From JAOPZW01 sp963764585 (GTDB lineage: Bacteria; Actinomycetota; Thermoleophilia; Solirubrobacterales; Solirubrobacteraceae), in contig CAVXTB010000013.1 in assembly GCA_963764585.1 (NCBI GenBank), positions 62,001 through 126,000 on the forward strand: a stretch of DNA of 64,000 nucleotides. The letters are read 5' to 3'. Shown in pieces: positions 51,872 through 60,594 of the stretch; the stretch's first letter is position 1; the number at the start of each line of letters is the position of its first letter. Both the position numbers and the translations under genes were made by a program. The notes beneath the pieces were generated by a model. The model saw only the letters and a program-made list of their open reading frames with translations, did not search any database and was not told where the DNA came from.

Positions 51872-53167
51872 ATGTCCGAGACCTACGAGCTGACGCCGAC
51901 CGGCAAGGAGCTCGACCTCTCGTTCCTGGGCAAGCCCCACGAGCATGACCCGCGCCGCGTCTACAGCACGACCGCCACCGACTGGCAGGCTCGCGTCGAC
52001 TTCGACCGCCTGCGGCGCGACCGCCTCGCGCGTGCGCGCCGCAAGATGGAGGAGCACGACATCGGGGCGCTCGTCTGCTTCGTCGGCGAGAACGTCCGTT
52101 ACATCACGAGCGTCTTCCAGGGCAACTGGAAGAACAACATCTACATCCGCTACTGCGTGCTGCCGCGCGACGGCGAGCCGGTCCTCTTCGAGACCGCCGG
52201 CTCGGACCTCGAGTGCGCGAAGATCGACGCGCCGTGGCTGAACGGCAACATCCGCCCCGCGATCACGTGGAAGTGGGCGGAGACCGCCGAGGAGATGATG
52301 GCCGACCGCATGGCGCAGTCGGTCCTCGAGGTCCTCAAGGAGAACGGCGTCGAGAACGAGCGCATCGGCCTGGACGTCTACGACCCCAGCGCCTACGCCG
52401 CCTTCCAGAAGCTCGACCTCGAGATCGTCAGCGCGTGGCCCGCGATGTCGGGCGCGCGCGTCGTCAAGACGCCCGACGAGATCGAGTGCCTGAAGATCTC
52501 CTCGGCGATCGGCGACACGTCGTTCTGGAAGATCGAGCACGAGTGGCTCAAGCCCGGCGTCAAGGAGAGCGAGATCACCGCGCTGGTCAACGAGTACCTC
52601 TACCGCCAGGGCTTCGACTTCGTCTACGACATCATCGTCGCGTCGGGCGGCAACACGAGCCCGTACCGCCGCTGGCACACCGACAAGGTCATCCGCGAGG
52701 GCGACCTCGTGATCATCGACCAGAACGCCGTCGGCCCGGCCGGCTACTTCGTGGACTTCGTGCGCTGCTTCAAGGTCGGCAACCGCTGGACGCCGAAGGA
52801 GAAGGACCTCTACAAGGAGTGCTACCACTCGATGTACGCGGCCATCGAGATGATGAAGGCCGGCAACACCACCGCCGACGTCGCCGCCAAGCTGCCCGAG
52901 TACGCCGACGACGAGTTCGGCACGGTGACCCTCCAGCAGTTCGCCCACTCGATCGGCCTCTCGCTGTACGAGGGCATGTGGATCTCGCGGGCCTACTCGC
53001 TCGAGTACCCCGTCGAGCTCGAGGAGGGCATGTACTTCGCCGCCGAGACGTTCGCCGGGCACCCGGGTCTCGAGCAGACGGTGCGCCTCGAGGAGAACCT
53101 GCTGGTGACCAAGGACGGCCCGGTCATCTTCACCAAGCACCCGTTCTCCGACGAGGCGCTGGCCTGA
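51872..53167 (+). CDS. M24-family hydrolase, DddP-like variant
   Basis: 431 residues, larger than standard aminopeptidase P. Metal-ligand set: Asp283 and Asp295 (IDQNAVGPAGYFVDFVR, twelve residues apart instead of the usual eleven), His in FAHSIGL, Glu in AAETFAG and Glu in VRLEENLLV. The extra residue between the two Asp and the C-terminal layout (EEGMYFAAETFAG then TKHPFSDEAL) resemble DddP, the M24-fold DMSP lyase, more than peptidases; this is my reading by eye. GAGGAGG precedes the ATG. It heads the catabolic gene run that continues to 56218. Confidence 0.8.
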   Translation: MSETYELTPTGKELDLSFLGKPHEHDPRRVYSTTATDWQARVDFDRLRRDRLARARRKMEEHDIGALVCFVGENVRYITSVFQGNWKNNIYIRYCVLPRDGEPVLFETAGSDLECAKIDAPWLNGNIRPAITWKWAETAEEMMADRMAQSVLEVLKENGVENERIGLDVYDPSAYAAFQKLDLEIVSAWPAMSGARVVKTPDEIECLKISSAIGDTSFWKIEHEWLKPGVKESEITALVNEYLYRQGFDFVYDIIVASGGNTSPYRRWHTDKVIREGDLVIIDQNAVGPAGYFVDFVRCFKVGNRWTPKEKDLYKECYHSMYAAIEMMKAGNTTADVAAKLPEYADDEFGTVTLQQFAHSIGLSLYEGMWISRAYSLEYPVELEEGMYFAAETFAGHPGLEQTVRLEENLLVTKDGPVIFTKHPFSDEALA

Positions 53168-53170
53168 CCC

Positions 53171-54142
53171 GTGCCCCGGGTCGTCGTCACCGACCACGTC
53201 TTCGCCGACCTCGACGCCACGCGCGAGGTGCTCGAGCCGCTGGGCGCCGAGGTCGCGCTGGCGCCCGCAGCCGACGAGCAGACGCTCGTCGACCTGTGCG
53301 CGGAGGGCGCCGACGGGCTGCTCGTGTGCTTCGCCACGGTCGGCCCGCGCGTCGTGCACGCGGCCGCCGATGCCGGCTGCCGCGTGATCGCGCGCTACGG
53401 CATCGGCTATGACAACGTTGCCATCGACGCCGCGACCGAGCGCGGGATCGTGGTCACGCGCGTGCCCGACTACTGCCTCGACGAGGTCGCCGACCACGCG
53501 CTCGCGCTGCTGCTCAGCGCCGCGCGCGGGATCAGCGCCGGGCAGCGCGAGGTCCGCGAGGGCGGCTGGACCGTCCCGCGCGAGGTGTTCCGCCTGCGCG
53601 GGCGGCGGCTGGCGCTCGTCGGCGTCGGCCAGATCGGCTCGCGGCTGGCCGCACGCGCGATGGCACTCGGCTTCGAGGTGGTGGGCTACGACCCGTTCCT
53701 CGAGGACTGGCCGGCGGGCATCGCCCGCGCCGACTCGCTCGACGACGCGCTGGCCGAGGCCGACGCCGTCTCGCTCCACGTGCCGTTGACCGCGGACAGC
53801 CGCGGTCTCGTCGGCGAGCGCGCGATCGCGGCGATGCGCCGCCGGCCGATCGTCGTCAACACCGCGCGCGGGGGCCTCGTCGACCTCGACGCGGCGACCG
53901 CGGCCCTGGACGACGGGCGGCTCTCGGGGCTCGCGCTCGACGTCGTCGAGCCCGAGCCGCTGCCCGCCGATCATCCCCTGCGCACGCACCCGCGCGCGAT
54001 CATCACGCCCCACATGGCGTTCTTCTCCGTCGAAGCCGAGCTCGAGCTGCAGCGCCGCGCCGCCGGCGAGGTGGCGCACGCGCTGCGCGGCGAGCCCGCC
54101 GAGGTGCCGGTCAACCCGGACGTCGTCGTCGCCGGTGCCTGA
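53171..54142 (+). CDS. D-2-hydroxyacid dehydrogenase (phosphoglycerate dehydrogenase-like)
   Basis: 323 residues. NAD-binding LVGVGQIGSRLAARA (about 152-166) and the catalytic Arg (VVNTARGG), Glu (VVEPEPL) and His (ITPHMAFFS) are intact. It interconverts a 2-hydroxy acid and a 2-oxo acid with NAD(H). It starts with GTG three bases after the M24 stop and overlaps the SDR gene by eight bases. Confidence 0.9.
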   Translation: MPRVVVTDHVFADLDATREVLEPLGAEVALAPAADEQTLVDLCAEGADGLLVCFATVGPRVVHAAADAGCRVIARYGIGYDNVAIDAATERGIVVTRVPDYCLDEVADHALALLLSAARGISAGQREVREGGWTVPREVFRLRGRRLALVGVGQIGSRLAARAMALGFEVVGYDPFLEDWPAGIARADSLDDALAEADAVSLHVPLTADSRGLVGERAIAAMRRRPIVVNTARGGLVDLDAATAALDDGRLSGLALDVVEPEPLPADHPLRTHPRAIITPHMAFFSVEAELELQRRAAGEVAHALRGEPAEVPVNPDVVVAGA

Positions 54143-54908
54143 GACCGCGGTCTACCCCGACCTGCGGGGACGCGTCGCGCTCGTCACCGGCGGCTCGAAG
54201 GGCATCGGCGCGGAGACGTGCCGGGCGCTCGCCGCCAACGGCGCGCGCGTGGCGGTCAACGGGCGCGACGAGGCGGCGATCGACGCGGTGGTCGCGCAGT
54301 GCCGCGAGCTCGGCGCCGAGGCCGTCGGCGTGGCGGCCGACGTGACGTCGCGCGCCGGTCTGCTTGAGCTGCGCGGCGCGGTCGAGGACGCGCTCGGCCC
54401 GGTCGAGCTGCTCGCGCCGTTCGCGGGCGGCTTCTCGAGCTTCACGCCGATCACCGAGATCTCCGACGAGGAGTGGAGCGAGGTGATCGAGTGGAACCTC
54501 ACGTCGACGTTCCGCGCCGTCCAGGTCTTCCTGCCGGCGATGCTCGAGCGGCGCGCCGGCGCGATCGTGACCATGGCCTCCAACGGCGCGCGACTCCTCG
54601 ACAAGCCGCTGACCGCCTCCTACGTCGCGGCGAAGGCGGGCGTCGTGCAGTTCACCCGCCACGTCGCCCGCGAGATCGGCCCCGCGGGCGTGCGGATCAA
54701 CTGCGTCGCCCCCGCGACGACGACCTCCGAGCGGATCGAGCGGATCATGGACGACGAGGCGAGGGCGCGGACCGCCGCGCTGTCGCCGCTCGGGCGCCTC
54801 GGCGTGCCGGCCGACACCGCCCAGGCCACGCTCTTCCTGCTGTCGGGTGCGGCATCGTGGCTGACCGGCGTGACGATCGACGTCGCCGGCGGCCGGGTGA
54901 TGCTGTGA
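54135..54908 (+). CDS. Short-chain dehydrogenase/reductase (SDR)
   Basis: 257 residues, classical SDR. TGGSKGIG (about 18-25), the catalytic YVAAK (Tyr about 162) and a preceding MASNGAR region are visible, and the C-terminal SWLTGVTIDVAGG is typical. It oxidises or reduces a hydroxyl/keto group of the pathway intermediate with NAD(P). GTG start; the GTG of the next gene overlaps its stop. Confidence 0.92.
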   Translation: MPETAVYPDLRGRVALVTGGSKGIGAETCRALAANGARVAVNGRDEAAIDAVVAQCRELGAEAVGVAADVTSRAGLLELRGAVEDALGPVELLAPFAGGFSSFTPITEISDEEWSEVIEWNLTSTFRAVQVFLPAMLERRAGAIVTMASNGARLLDKPLTASYVAAKAGVVQFTRHVAREIGPAGVRINCVAPATTTSERIERIMDDEARARTAALSPLGRLGVPADTAQATLFLLSGAASWLTGVTIDVAGGRVML

Positions 54909-56218
54909 CCGAGCGCGCGGACGTCGGGCAGTTCGCCCACGGCCAGTTCCGCACCGACTACGAGCTGCGCCCCGACCCGCACGCGCTGCGCGAGGCGCGC
55001 GTCGAGCGCGCCCGCGCCGCGATGCGCGAGGCCGGGCTCGATGCGCTGGTGGTCTGGAAGAACGAGAACGTCCGCTACCTCACCGGCCTGCGCGCGCAGA
55101 TCATCGCCGGCAAGAGCGCGCTGCTCAACGGCGCGATCCTGCCCGCCGAGGGCCCGCCGATCCTGCTGGCGTCGGGCGGCGAGATCGAGCGCTGCCGCGT
55201 CGTCATGCCGTGGCTGGCCGAGCTGCACGCCGTGCCGATCATGGAGGCGCGCGGCCTCGTGCGCGGCGCGGTCGAGCAGACCATCGGCCCCGTGCTGGCC
55301 CGCCACGGCCTCGCGGAGGGCGGCGTGCTCGGCGTCGACGAGGCCGCGATGTGCCAGTACCAGGCGCTGGCCGAGCTGCTGCCGCAGGTGCGCCTCGCCG
55401 ACGGCGACGCGGCCATGCAGGCCGCCCGCCGCGTGAAGCTCCCCGGCGAGCTCGCGCTCATGCACGAGGCGTGCGCGATCGCCGAGGCGGTCACGCAGTC
55501 GGCGATCGACGCCGTCGCGCCGGGCGTGCGCGAGCTCGACGTCGTCGCCGACGCGATGCACACGCTGTTCTCGCTCGGCGGCGAGGAGGCGCACGTCACC
55601 ACGCCGTTCGTCGCCTCGGGCGAGCACATGGCGCCGCCCAACCGGATCGCCTCGGACAAGATCATCCGCGACGGCGACCTCGTGTTCATCGACATCGGGG
55701 CGCAGTGGGCGGGCTACTTCGGCGACATGGGCCGGACGGTCGTCTGCGGCGAGCCGAGCGCCGACCAGCGCCGCGTCTACACCGCCGTCTACGACGCGCT
55801 CGCGGCGGCCACCGAGGCGATGCGCGCCGGCAACACCAACCGCGACGTCGAGCGCGCCGTGCACGAGGCCGCCGCCCGCCACGGCCTCGCCGATCGCTTC
55901 ATCAGCCTGTTCATCGGCCACGGCGTCGGCATCGGCGCCAACGAGCCGCCGTACATCGGCGAGAGCCTTGCCGGCGACGAGACCGTCGTGCTCGAGGAGG
56001 GCATGACCTTCGCGGTCGAGCCCCTGATCTGGATCCCGGGCGTGGCCGGCGGCGCCGGCGTGCGCCTGGAGGACACGATCGTCGTCGAGGCCGGCGGCGG
56101 ACGCCCGCTGACGCGCACGTCGTTCGACGCGCGGCTGCTGCTCGGCGATCGGCCGGCACGTGCGCACGACGCCGGTCGTCCGCCGCACGCTGGCGGCGGT
56201 TCGGAGCCAGGGCAGTGA
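54905..56218 (+). CDS. M24-family (aminopeptidase P-like) hydrolase
   Basis: 437 residues. Ligands: FIDIGAQWAGYFGDMGRT (two Asp, standard spacing), GHGVGIGANEPPYIGE (His), AVEPLIW (Glu) and VRLEDTIVV (Glu). It is the third M24 gene in 15 kb. The final ~20 residues (from about HDAGRPPHAGGGSEPGQ) are encoded by the arm of the intergenic palindromic repeat that begins near 56190, so the repeat supplies the C-terminus and stop codon. Confidence 0.88.
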   Translation: MTERADVGQFAHGQFRTDYELRPDPHALREARVERARAAMREAGLDALVVWKNENVRYLTGLRAQIIAGKSALLNGAILPAEGPPILLASGGEIERCRVVMPWLAELHAVPIMEARGLVRGAVEQTIGPVLARHGLAEGGVLGVDEAAMCQYQALAELLPQVRLADGDAAMQAARRVKLPGELALMHEACAIAEAVTQSAIDAVAPGVRELDVVADAMHTLFSLGGEEAHVTTPFVASGEHMAPPNRIASDKIIRDGDLVFIDIGAQWAGYFGDMGRTVVCGEPSADQRRVYTAVYDALAAATEAMRAGNTNRDVERAVHEAAARHGLADRFISLFIGHGVGIGANEPPYIGESLAGDETVVLEEGMTFAVEPLIWIPGVAGGAGVRLEDTIVVEAGGGRPLTRTSFDARLLLGDRPARAHDAGRPPHAGGGSEPGQ

Positions 56219-56394
56219 GAGTGAGTGGGCGCTCGCGGGTTGTGGCGGGCCGGGCGGCTGCGGGACGCGGGGCGCGCGGCCTGGCGCGCGCGTGTTGCTC
56301 TCGCGGCGAGGCCGGCCGCTTGTGCGTGTTTCACAACACTTTGGCCGCCCCCCCGCCGCGCCGGTCGCGATCTGTGGTCGATTGGTGTTGCTAT
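56190..56394. repeat. Intergenic palindromic repeat region III, left arm
   Basis: GGCGGCGGTTCGGAGCCAGG begins the arm; GCCAGGGCAGTGAGAG (56206-56221), CGTGTTTCACAACACTT (about 56325-56342) and CTGTGGTCGATTGGTG (about 56372-56387) follow. All three have reverse-complement partners on the far side of the insertion sequence (57926-58225). Before insertion the two arms formed one long palindrome. Confidence 0.7.
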
Positions 56395-57925
56395 GAGGCT
56401 GTTGCGTAAGTCGCGGGTCTGTCCGACTGGTTTAAGAGGGTTCTGCGATGGCGCAGAACTTCTTGTCGTGCGATCGCGAGCAGGACTTCTTGTTGGCGCC
56501 GAGCGTGCGGGAGTGGCTGCCGGCCGAGCATCTGGCCTGGTGGTTGCTGGAAGTCGTTGCGCGGCTGGATCTGGGCGCGGTCTACGGCCAATACCGCGAG
56601 GACGGCAGTGGTCGCCCGGCGCACGATCCGGCGATGATGGTCGCGCTGTTGCTTTACGCCTACTGCGTGGGTGAGCGCTCGTCGCGGCGGATCGAGCGGC
56701 GCTGCTGGGAGGACGTCGCTTTCCGGGTGATCGCGGCCAACCGCGCTCCGGATCACACCACGATCAGCCGCTTTCGCAAGCGGTTTGCCGAGCCGCTGGC
56801 GGAGCTGTTCGTGCAGGTGCTGGCGTTGTGCCAGAAGGCCGGGATGGTCAAGGTCGGGACGGTCGCTGTGGACGGCACCAAGATCGCCGCCAACGCCGGC
56901 ATCTCGGCCAACCGGACCTACGAGAAGATCCGCCAGGAGGTCGACCGGATCCTGGCCGAGGCCGACGAGACCGACGCCGAGGAGGACGCCCGGTTCGGCC
57001 AGGCGCGCGGCGACGAAGTCCCGCAGGAACTGACGGATCCGGTCACGCGCCGCGAGCGGCTGGAGTGCGCCAAGCGCGAGCTTGAGGCCGAGCAGGCCGC
57101 GCGCGTGGCCGAGCATGAGGCGATGCTCGCCCGCCGCGCCGAGCACCGCGAGCGGACCGGCCGCAACCCGAGGGGGCGCCCACCGGGCGACGGGCCGGGT
57201 CCCGAGCCGCCCGCCGACGCCAAGCGCAACATCACCGACCCCGATAGCCGGATCATGCGCGACCGCGGCGCGCACGTGCAGGCCTACAACGCCCAGGCGG
57301 TCGTCGGGGAGGGCAGGGTGATTCTCGCCGCCGACGTCACCACCAGCCCCAATGACAGCCACCAACTGCTGGCGATGCTCCGGGCGACCCGCGAGAACCT
57401 GCAGGCGGTCGGCCACGAGGCGAAGGTCAAGTGCGTGCTCGCCGACGGCGGCTACTGGAACCACGATGACATCGCCACCGCCCGCCAAAGCGCGGTCGTG
57501 GTGATCCCGACCAGCGACCCGCACAACAAGCAGCGCAAGCAGCAGCCCCGCCAGGGCCCCGAGGCCGACCGCATCAACAAGATCCTCGCCACCCGTGCCG
57601 GCAAGCGTCTCTACCGCCGCCGCGCCGAGCTCGTCGAGCCGGTCTTCGCGCACACCAAACACACCCGCCGAATCGGTCGCTTCAGCCGCCGAGGACACAC
57701 AGCGGTGCGCGCCGAATGGCGGCTGATCGCCACCACCCACAACCTCCTCAAGCTCTTCCGCTACCAGCCACAGACCGCCTAAACACCCCGCCGCGCGAGC
57801 AACCCGCTCTCCGGCGGTCGCAGCACCGCGTCCGACCAGCTCACCGCCGCCCAACCCCCCGACACCAAACGGTCGCGCCCCAAGCCCACTGCCGCCACAC
57901 AGCCCGACCCTTACGCAACACCCTC
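56395..57925 (+). mobile_element. IS1182-family insertion sequence
   Basis: About 1.53 kb. Terminal inverted repeats GAGGCTGTTGCGTAAG (56395-56410) and its near-complement CTTACGCAACACCCTC (57910-57925) differ at one position. A TAT trinucleotide flanks both ends (56392-56394 and 57926-57928), a possible target duplication. One intact transposase gene fills most of the element. The flanks are the two arms of an intergenic palindrome, so the element sits in the palindrome's apex. Confidence 0.82.
56448..57782 (+). CDS. IS1182-family DDE transposase
   Basis: 444 residues, apparently intact. N-terminal DUF772 domain (QDFLLAPSVREWLPAEHLAWW, then DPAMMVALLLYAYCVGERSSRRIERRCWEDVAFRVIAANRAPDHTTISRFRKRF). 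The RNase H-like catalytic core has Asp in VAVDGTKIAANAG, Asp in CVLADGGYWN and Glu in RAELVEPVFAHTK. A long charged coiled segment (about 160-235) separates the first two. Catalyses cut-and-paste transposition of the surrounding element. Confidence 0.95.
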   Translation: MAQNFLSCDREQDFLLAPSVREWLPAEHLAWWLLEVVARLDLGAVYGQYREDGSGRPAHDPAMMVALLLYAYCVGERSSRRIERRCWEDVAFRVIAANRAPDHTTISRFRKRFAEPLAELFVQVLALCQKAGMVKVGTVAVDGTKIAANAGISANRTYEKIRQEVDRILAEADETDAEEDARFGQARGDEVPQELTDPVTRRERLECAKRELEAEQAARVAEHEAMLARRAEHRERTGRNPRGRPPGDGPGPEPPADAKRNITDPDSRIMRDRGAHVQAYNAQAVVGEGRVILAADVTTSPNDSHQLLAMLRATRENLQAVGHEAKVKCVLADGGYWNHDDIATARQSAVVVIPTSDPHNKQRKQQPRQGPEADRINKILATRAGKRLYRRRAELVEPVFAHTKHTRRIGRFSRRGHTAVRAEWRLIATTHNLLKLFRYQPQTA

Positions 57926-58260
57926 TATGGACCACTAATCGACCACAGCTCGCGGCAGCCGCCCGCCGAGGTGTTGTGAAACACGCGCGCTTCGCTCCAT
58001 CGGCCGCGCGGCGGGGGCGCGCGAGGCGCGGGCCGCGCGGCGCGTCCGCGCGCCGGGCCTGGGGCGTCCGGGACTCCCCTCGCGGCGAGTGTCGACTCCG
58101 TTGCGTATAGAGCGACGGAGTCGACACTCGGTACCAGGACGAGCGTCAACGCGCCACGCCGGGCACGCGCGCGCCAACGAGCCCGGCGCCGCCCCCTCAG
58201 ACGCCCTTCTCTCACTGCCCCTGGCCGCGCGGCGCCGCAAGGCGCACCGCGGACGAACCC
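57926..58260. repeat. Intergenic palindromic repeat region III, right arm, with hairpin
   Basis: No gene. Reverse-complement partners of the left arm: AATCGACCACAG (near 57937-57948), GTGTTGTGAAACACG (near 57972-57986) and CTCTCACTGCCCCTGGC (58209-58225). In between, GAGTGTCGACTCCGT (58087-58101) and ACGGAGTCGACACTC (58115-58129) form a perfect 15-base stem with a 13-base loop, closely related to the hairpin at 14316-14358. Possible bidirectional terminator before the convergent monooxygenase-like gene. Confidence 0.7.
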
Positions 58261-59529
58261 CTACCGCACCGGCGGCGGCGCCGGCCCACTCCCCGGCTCC
58301 ATCCCATGCGGCAGCAGCCCGAAGTGCATGCGACCGAAGGAGTCCGCCGCCAGCTCCGGCTGGACCGTGTTGTGCGTCATCAGCACCGTGAGGTCGCGCG
58401 CCAACCGCTGCCACATCGCGCCCGTGCGCATGCCGGCCGAGCCGTTGGTGCGCATCATGATCCCGACGGCGTCGTAGGCGAGCTTGGCGCAGTACTGCTT
58501 GCGCAGCTGCAGCCGGCGGTCGAGGTCGAAGCCGAACGCCATCTCGCCGTCCGCCGCGCGGCGCGACCAGTCCATGTAGTCGTAGTCGCTCTGCAGCAGG
58601 GCGCACTCGGCGACGTCGATCATCTGGAAGGCCTCGCCGAAGAAGCGCGGGTACTGGGCGTGCTCGGTCATCGGGATGAGCGGCAGGACCGTCGTCTTGC
58701 GCTTGCGGATGCTCTCCTCGTAGAGGTCGAGCACGCCGCGGGCCGCGCCGATGGCGACCGACGCGGTCTCGCTGAAGATCAGCCCGCCGATGGTGCCCTC
58801 GCGGTAGATCGGGTTCTCGTGGACCGTCCGGCCGGCGGCGGGCGGCGCGTCGAGCCTGAAGATCGAGTCGATCGTGCGCCGGTGCGGGATGAAGACGTCC
58901 TCGACGACGACGCGCTTGGAGCCCGTGCCGCGCAGCCCGACGACGTCCCAGTTGTCGACGATCTCGACGTCCGCGAAGTCGACGACGCCGATGAAGTCGG
59001 TGGCGAACTCGCCCGCCGAGACGTCGTCGCCGAAGGCCCAGGCCAGCACGAGGTGCGTCGCCGAGTCGCAGCCCGAGACGTAGTCGAAGGTCCCCGAGCA
59101 CATGTAGCCGCCCTCGACCTCGCGCGCCTTGCCGGGCCGCAGCCGCCCGGGCATCCGGACCTCGCCGTCGGCGCCGTAGATGTCGATCTGGCCCTCCTCG
59201 GGCCACAGCGCTGCGAGCATGTGCGCGTGGCCGGCGGTCAGCGTGTACGTCCAGCCGCTGGCCGGGCAGCCGCGCGCGAGCTCGATCGCGACGCGGGTGA
59301 AGGTCGGCAGGTCGAACTCGTAGCCGCCGAAGCGCCGCGGCTGCAGGATGCGGTAGAAGCCGGCCTCGACGAAGTCGCGGCTCGTCTCGTCGGGGAGGCG
59401 GCCGATGCGCTCGCACTCCTCCTGGCGCTCGCGCAGCACCGGCACCAGCGCGCGGGCCCGCTCGACCATCTCGGACGCCGTCAGCTCCGGCTCGGGGACG
59501 GGGATCGAATGCGTCGACGTCGTGGACAT
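58261..59529 (-). CDS. Acyl-CoA dehydrogenase-fold flavin-dependent monooxygenase (HsaA/HpaH/DszC-like)
   Basis: 422 residues. Acyl-CoA dehydrogenase fold, with FDYVSGCDSATHLVLAW and RGTGSKRVVVEDVFIP typical of the group D monooxygenase branch (HsaA, p-hydroxyphenylacetate hydroxylase C2, DszC), and no clear acyl-CoA dehydrogenase catalytic Glu context. These enzymes use reduced flavin from a separate reductase to hydroxylate a phenol or oxygenate N or S. No reductase is adjacent; the flavin reductase at 10772 is a distant candidate. Divergent from an ABC importer, which may import the substrate. Confidence 0.82.
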   Translation of the reverse strand: MSTTSTHSIPVPEPELTASEMVERARALVPVLRERQEECERIGRLPDETSRDFVEAGFYRILQPRRFGGYEFDLPTFTRVAIELARGCPASGWTYTLTAGHAHMLAALWPEEGQIDIYGADGEVRMPGRLRPGKAREVEGGYMCSGTFDYVSGCDSATHLVLAWAFGDDVSAGEFATDFIGVVDFADVEIVDNWDVVGLRGTGSKRVVVEDVFIPHRRTIDSIFRLDAPPAAGRTVHENPIYREGTIGGLIFSETASVAIGAARGVLDLYEESIRKRKTTVLPLIPMTEHAQYPRFFGEAFQMIDVAECALLQSDYDYMDWSRRAADGEMAFGFDLDRRLQLRKQYCAKLAYDAVGIMMRTNGSAGMRTGAMWQRLARDLTVLMTHNTVQPELAADSFGRMHFGLLPHGMEPGSGPAPPPVR

Positions 59530-59621
59530 GCAGTCGCCTCCTCAGCCGCGGGTCAGGCTACCTGATACCCGCGTGCAGTCAGTCGAAGCGATTTGGACCG
59601 CTTTCACTCCACCTTCACCCG

Positions 59622-60545
59622 ATGGCCCGCGTACGCTTGCAGCCGGTGGCCAGGGCGAGGAGGAGTTCAAACCGCGCGACGAACCTGCGCCGGGTGGCGA
59701 TGCTGCTCTTGGCGCTGCTCCTGCTCGCGGCCCTGTGGGAGCTCTACAAGCTCGTCATCCCCGACGGCGGCGTCAAGCTCGGCGACAGCCTGATCCTGCC
59801 GCGCAGCGACGACACGTCGATGCCGCACCTGTGGCAGATCTTCGACGAGTTCGGCCAGGAGGAGGTCGCCGGCGGGGACACCGTGCTGTCCTCGGTGATC
59901 TCGTCGGTGTGGTACTCGCTGCGCCTGGCGGCGGCCGGGTTCGCGGTCGGCGTGGTGGTCGGCTTCCTGCTGGCGCTCGCCATGCAGCGCCTGCGGATCG
60001 TCGAGCGCGCGCTGCTGCCCTACGTCGTGCTCAGCCAGACCATCCCGCTGATCGCGCTCGCGCCGCTGGTCTACGGCTGGAGCGGCAACCTCAGCCTGTT
60101 CGGCCTGGACTGGAAGCCGTGGATGTCGGTCTCGGTGATCGCGGCCTACCTGGCGTTCTTCCCGGTGGCGATCGGGGCGCTGCGCGGCCTCGCGTCGCCG
60201 CCGCCGGTGCAGACCGAGCTGCTGGCCTGCTACGCCGCGTCGTGGTGGCAGACGCTCGTCCGCCTGCGCCTGCCCGCGTCGGTCCCGTACCTGATCCCGG
60301 CGCTGAAGCTCGCGGCCGCCGCGTCGGTCGTCGGGACGATCGTCGCCGAGATCTCGATCGGCCTGCCCGGCGGGATCGGCAGGCTCATCATCACCTACGC
60401 CCAGCAGGCCACCGGCGACCCGGCGCGCGTCTACGCGCCGATCATCGGCGCCGCGCTGATGGGGCTCTTCGCCGTCGGGATGATCTCGCTGATCGACGTC
60501 GGCCTGCGCCGCTACCAGCCGGCGGAGGAGCCGGCAGCCGGATGA
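59622..60545 (+). CDS. ABC transporter permease (SsuC/TauC/ThiX type), first
   Basis: 307 residues, about six membrane helices with the EAA loop region (RLPASVPYLIPALKLAAAASVVGTIVAEI near 220-250). An N-terminal basic stretch (about 1-25) precedes helix 1. Belongs to the BPD_transp_1 permeases of nitrate/taurine/NMT1-type importers. Operon order is permease, ATPase, permease, binding protein, so two different permeases probably form the channel. The divergent promoter region contains an imperfect palindrome CGGGT-CAGG-CTA-CCTG-ATACCCG (about 59548-59570). Confidence 0.9.
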   Translation: MARVRLQPVARARRSSNRATNLRRVAMLLLALLLLAALWELYKLVIPDGGVKLGDSLILPRSDDTSMPHLWQIFDEFGQEEVAGGDTVLSSVISSVWYSLRLAAAGFAVGVVVGFLLALAMQRLRIVERALLPYVVLSQTIPLIALAPLVYGWSGNLSLFGLDWKPWMSVSVIAAYLAFFPVAIGALRGLASPPPVQTELLACYAASWWQTLVRLRLPASVPYLIPALKLAAAASVVGTIVAEISIGLPGGIGRLIITYAQQATGDPARVYAPIIGAALMGLFAVGMISLIDVGLRRYQPAEEPAAG

Positions 60546-60594
60546 CTCACGCGGCCTCCAATGCGCGAGCCCGGATGGCGAGCGGAGGCCACGC

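Noticed and set aside
56448..57782. Transposase as part of a larger integrated element or prophage
   Set aside because: Short matching terminal repeats bound a single gene; no integrase, phage or conjugation genes lie nearby.
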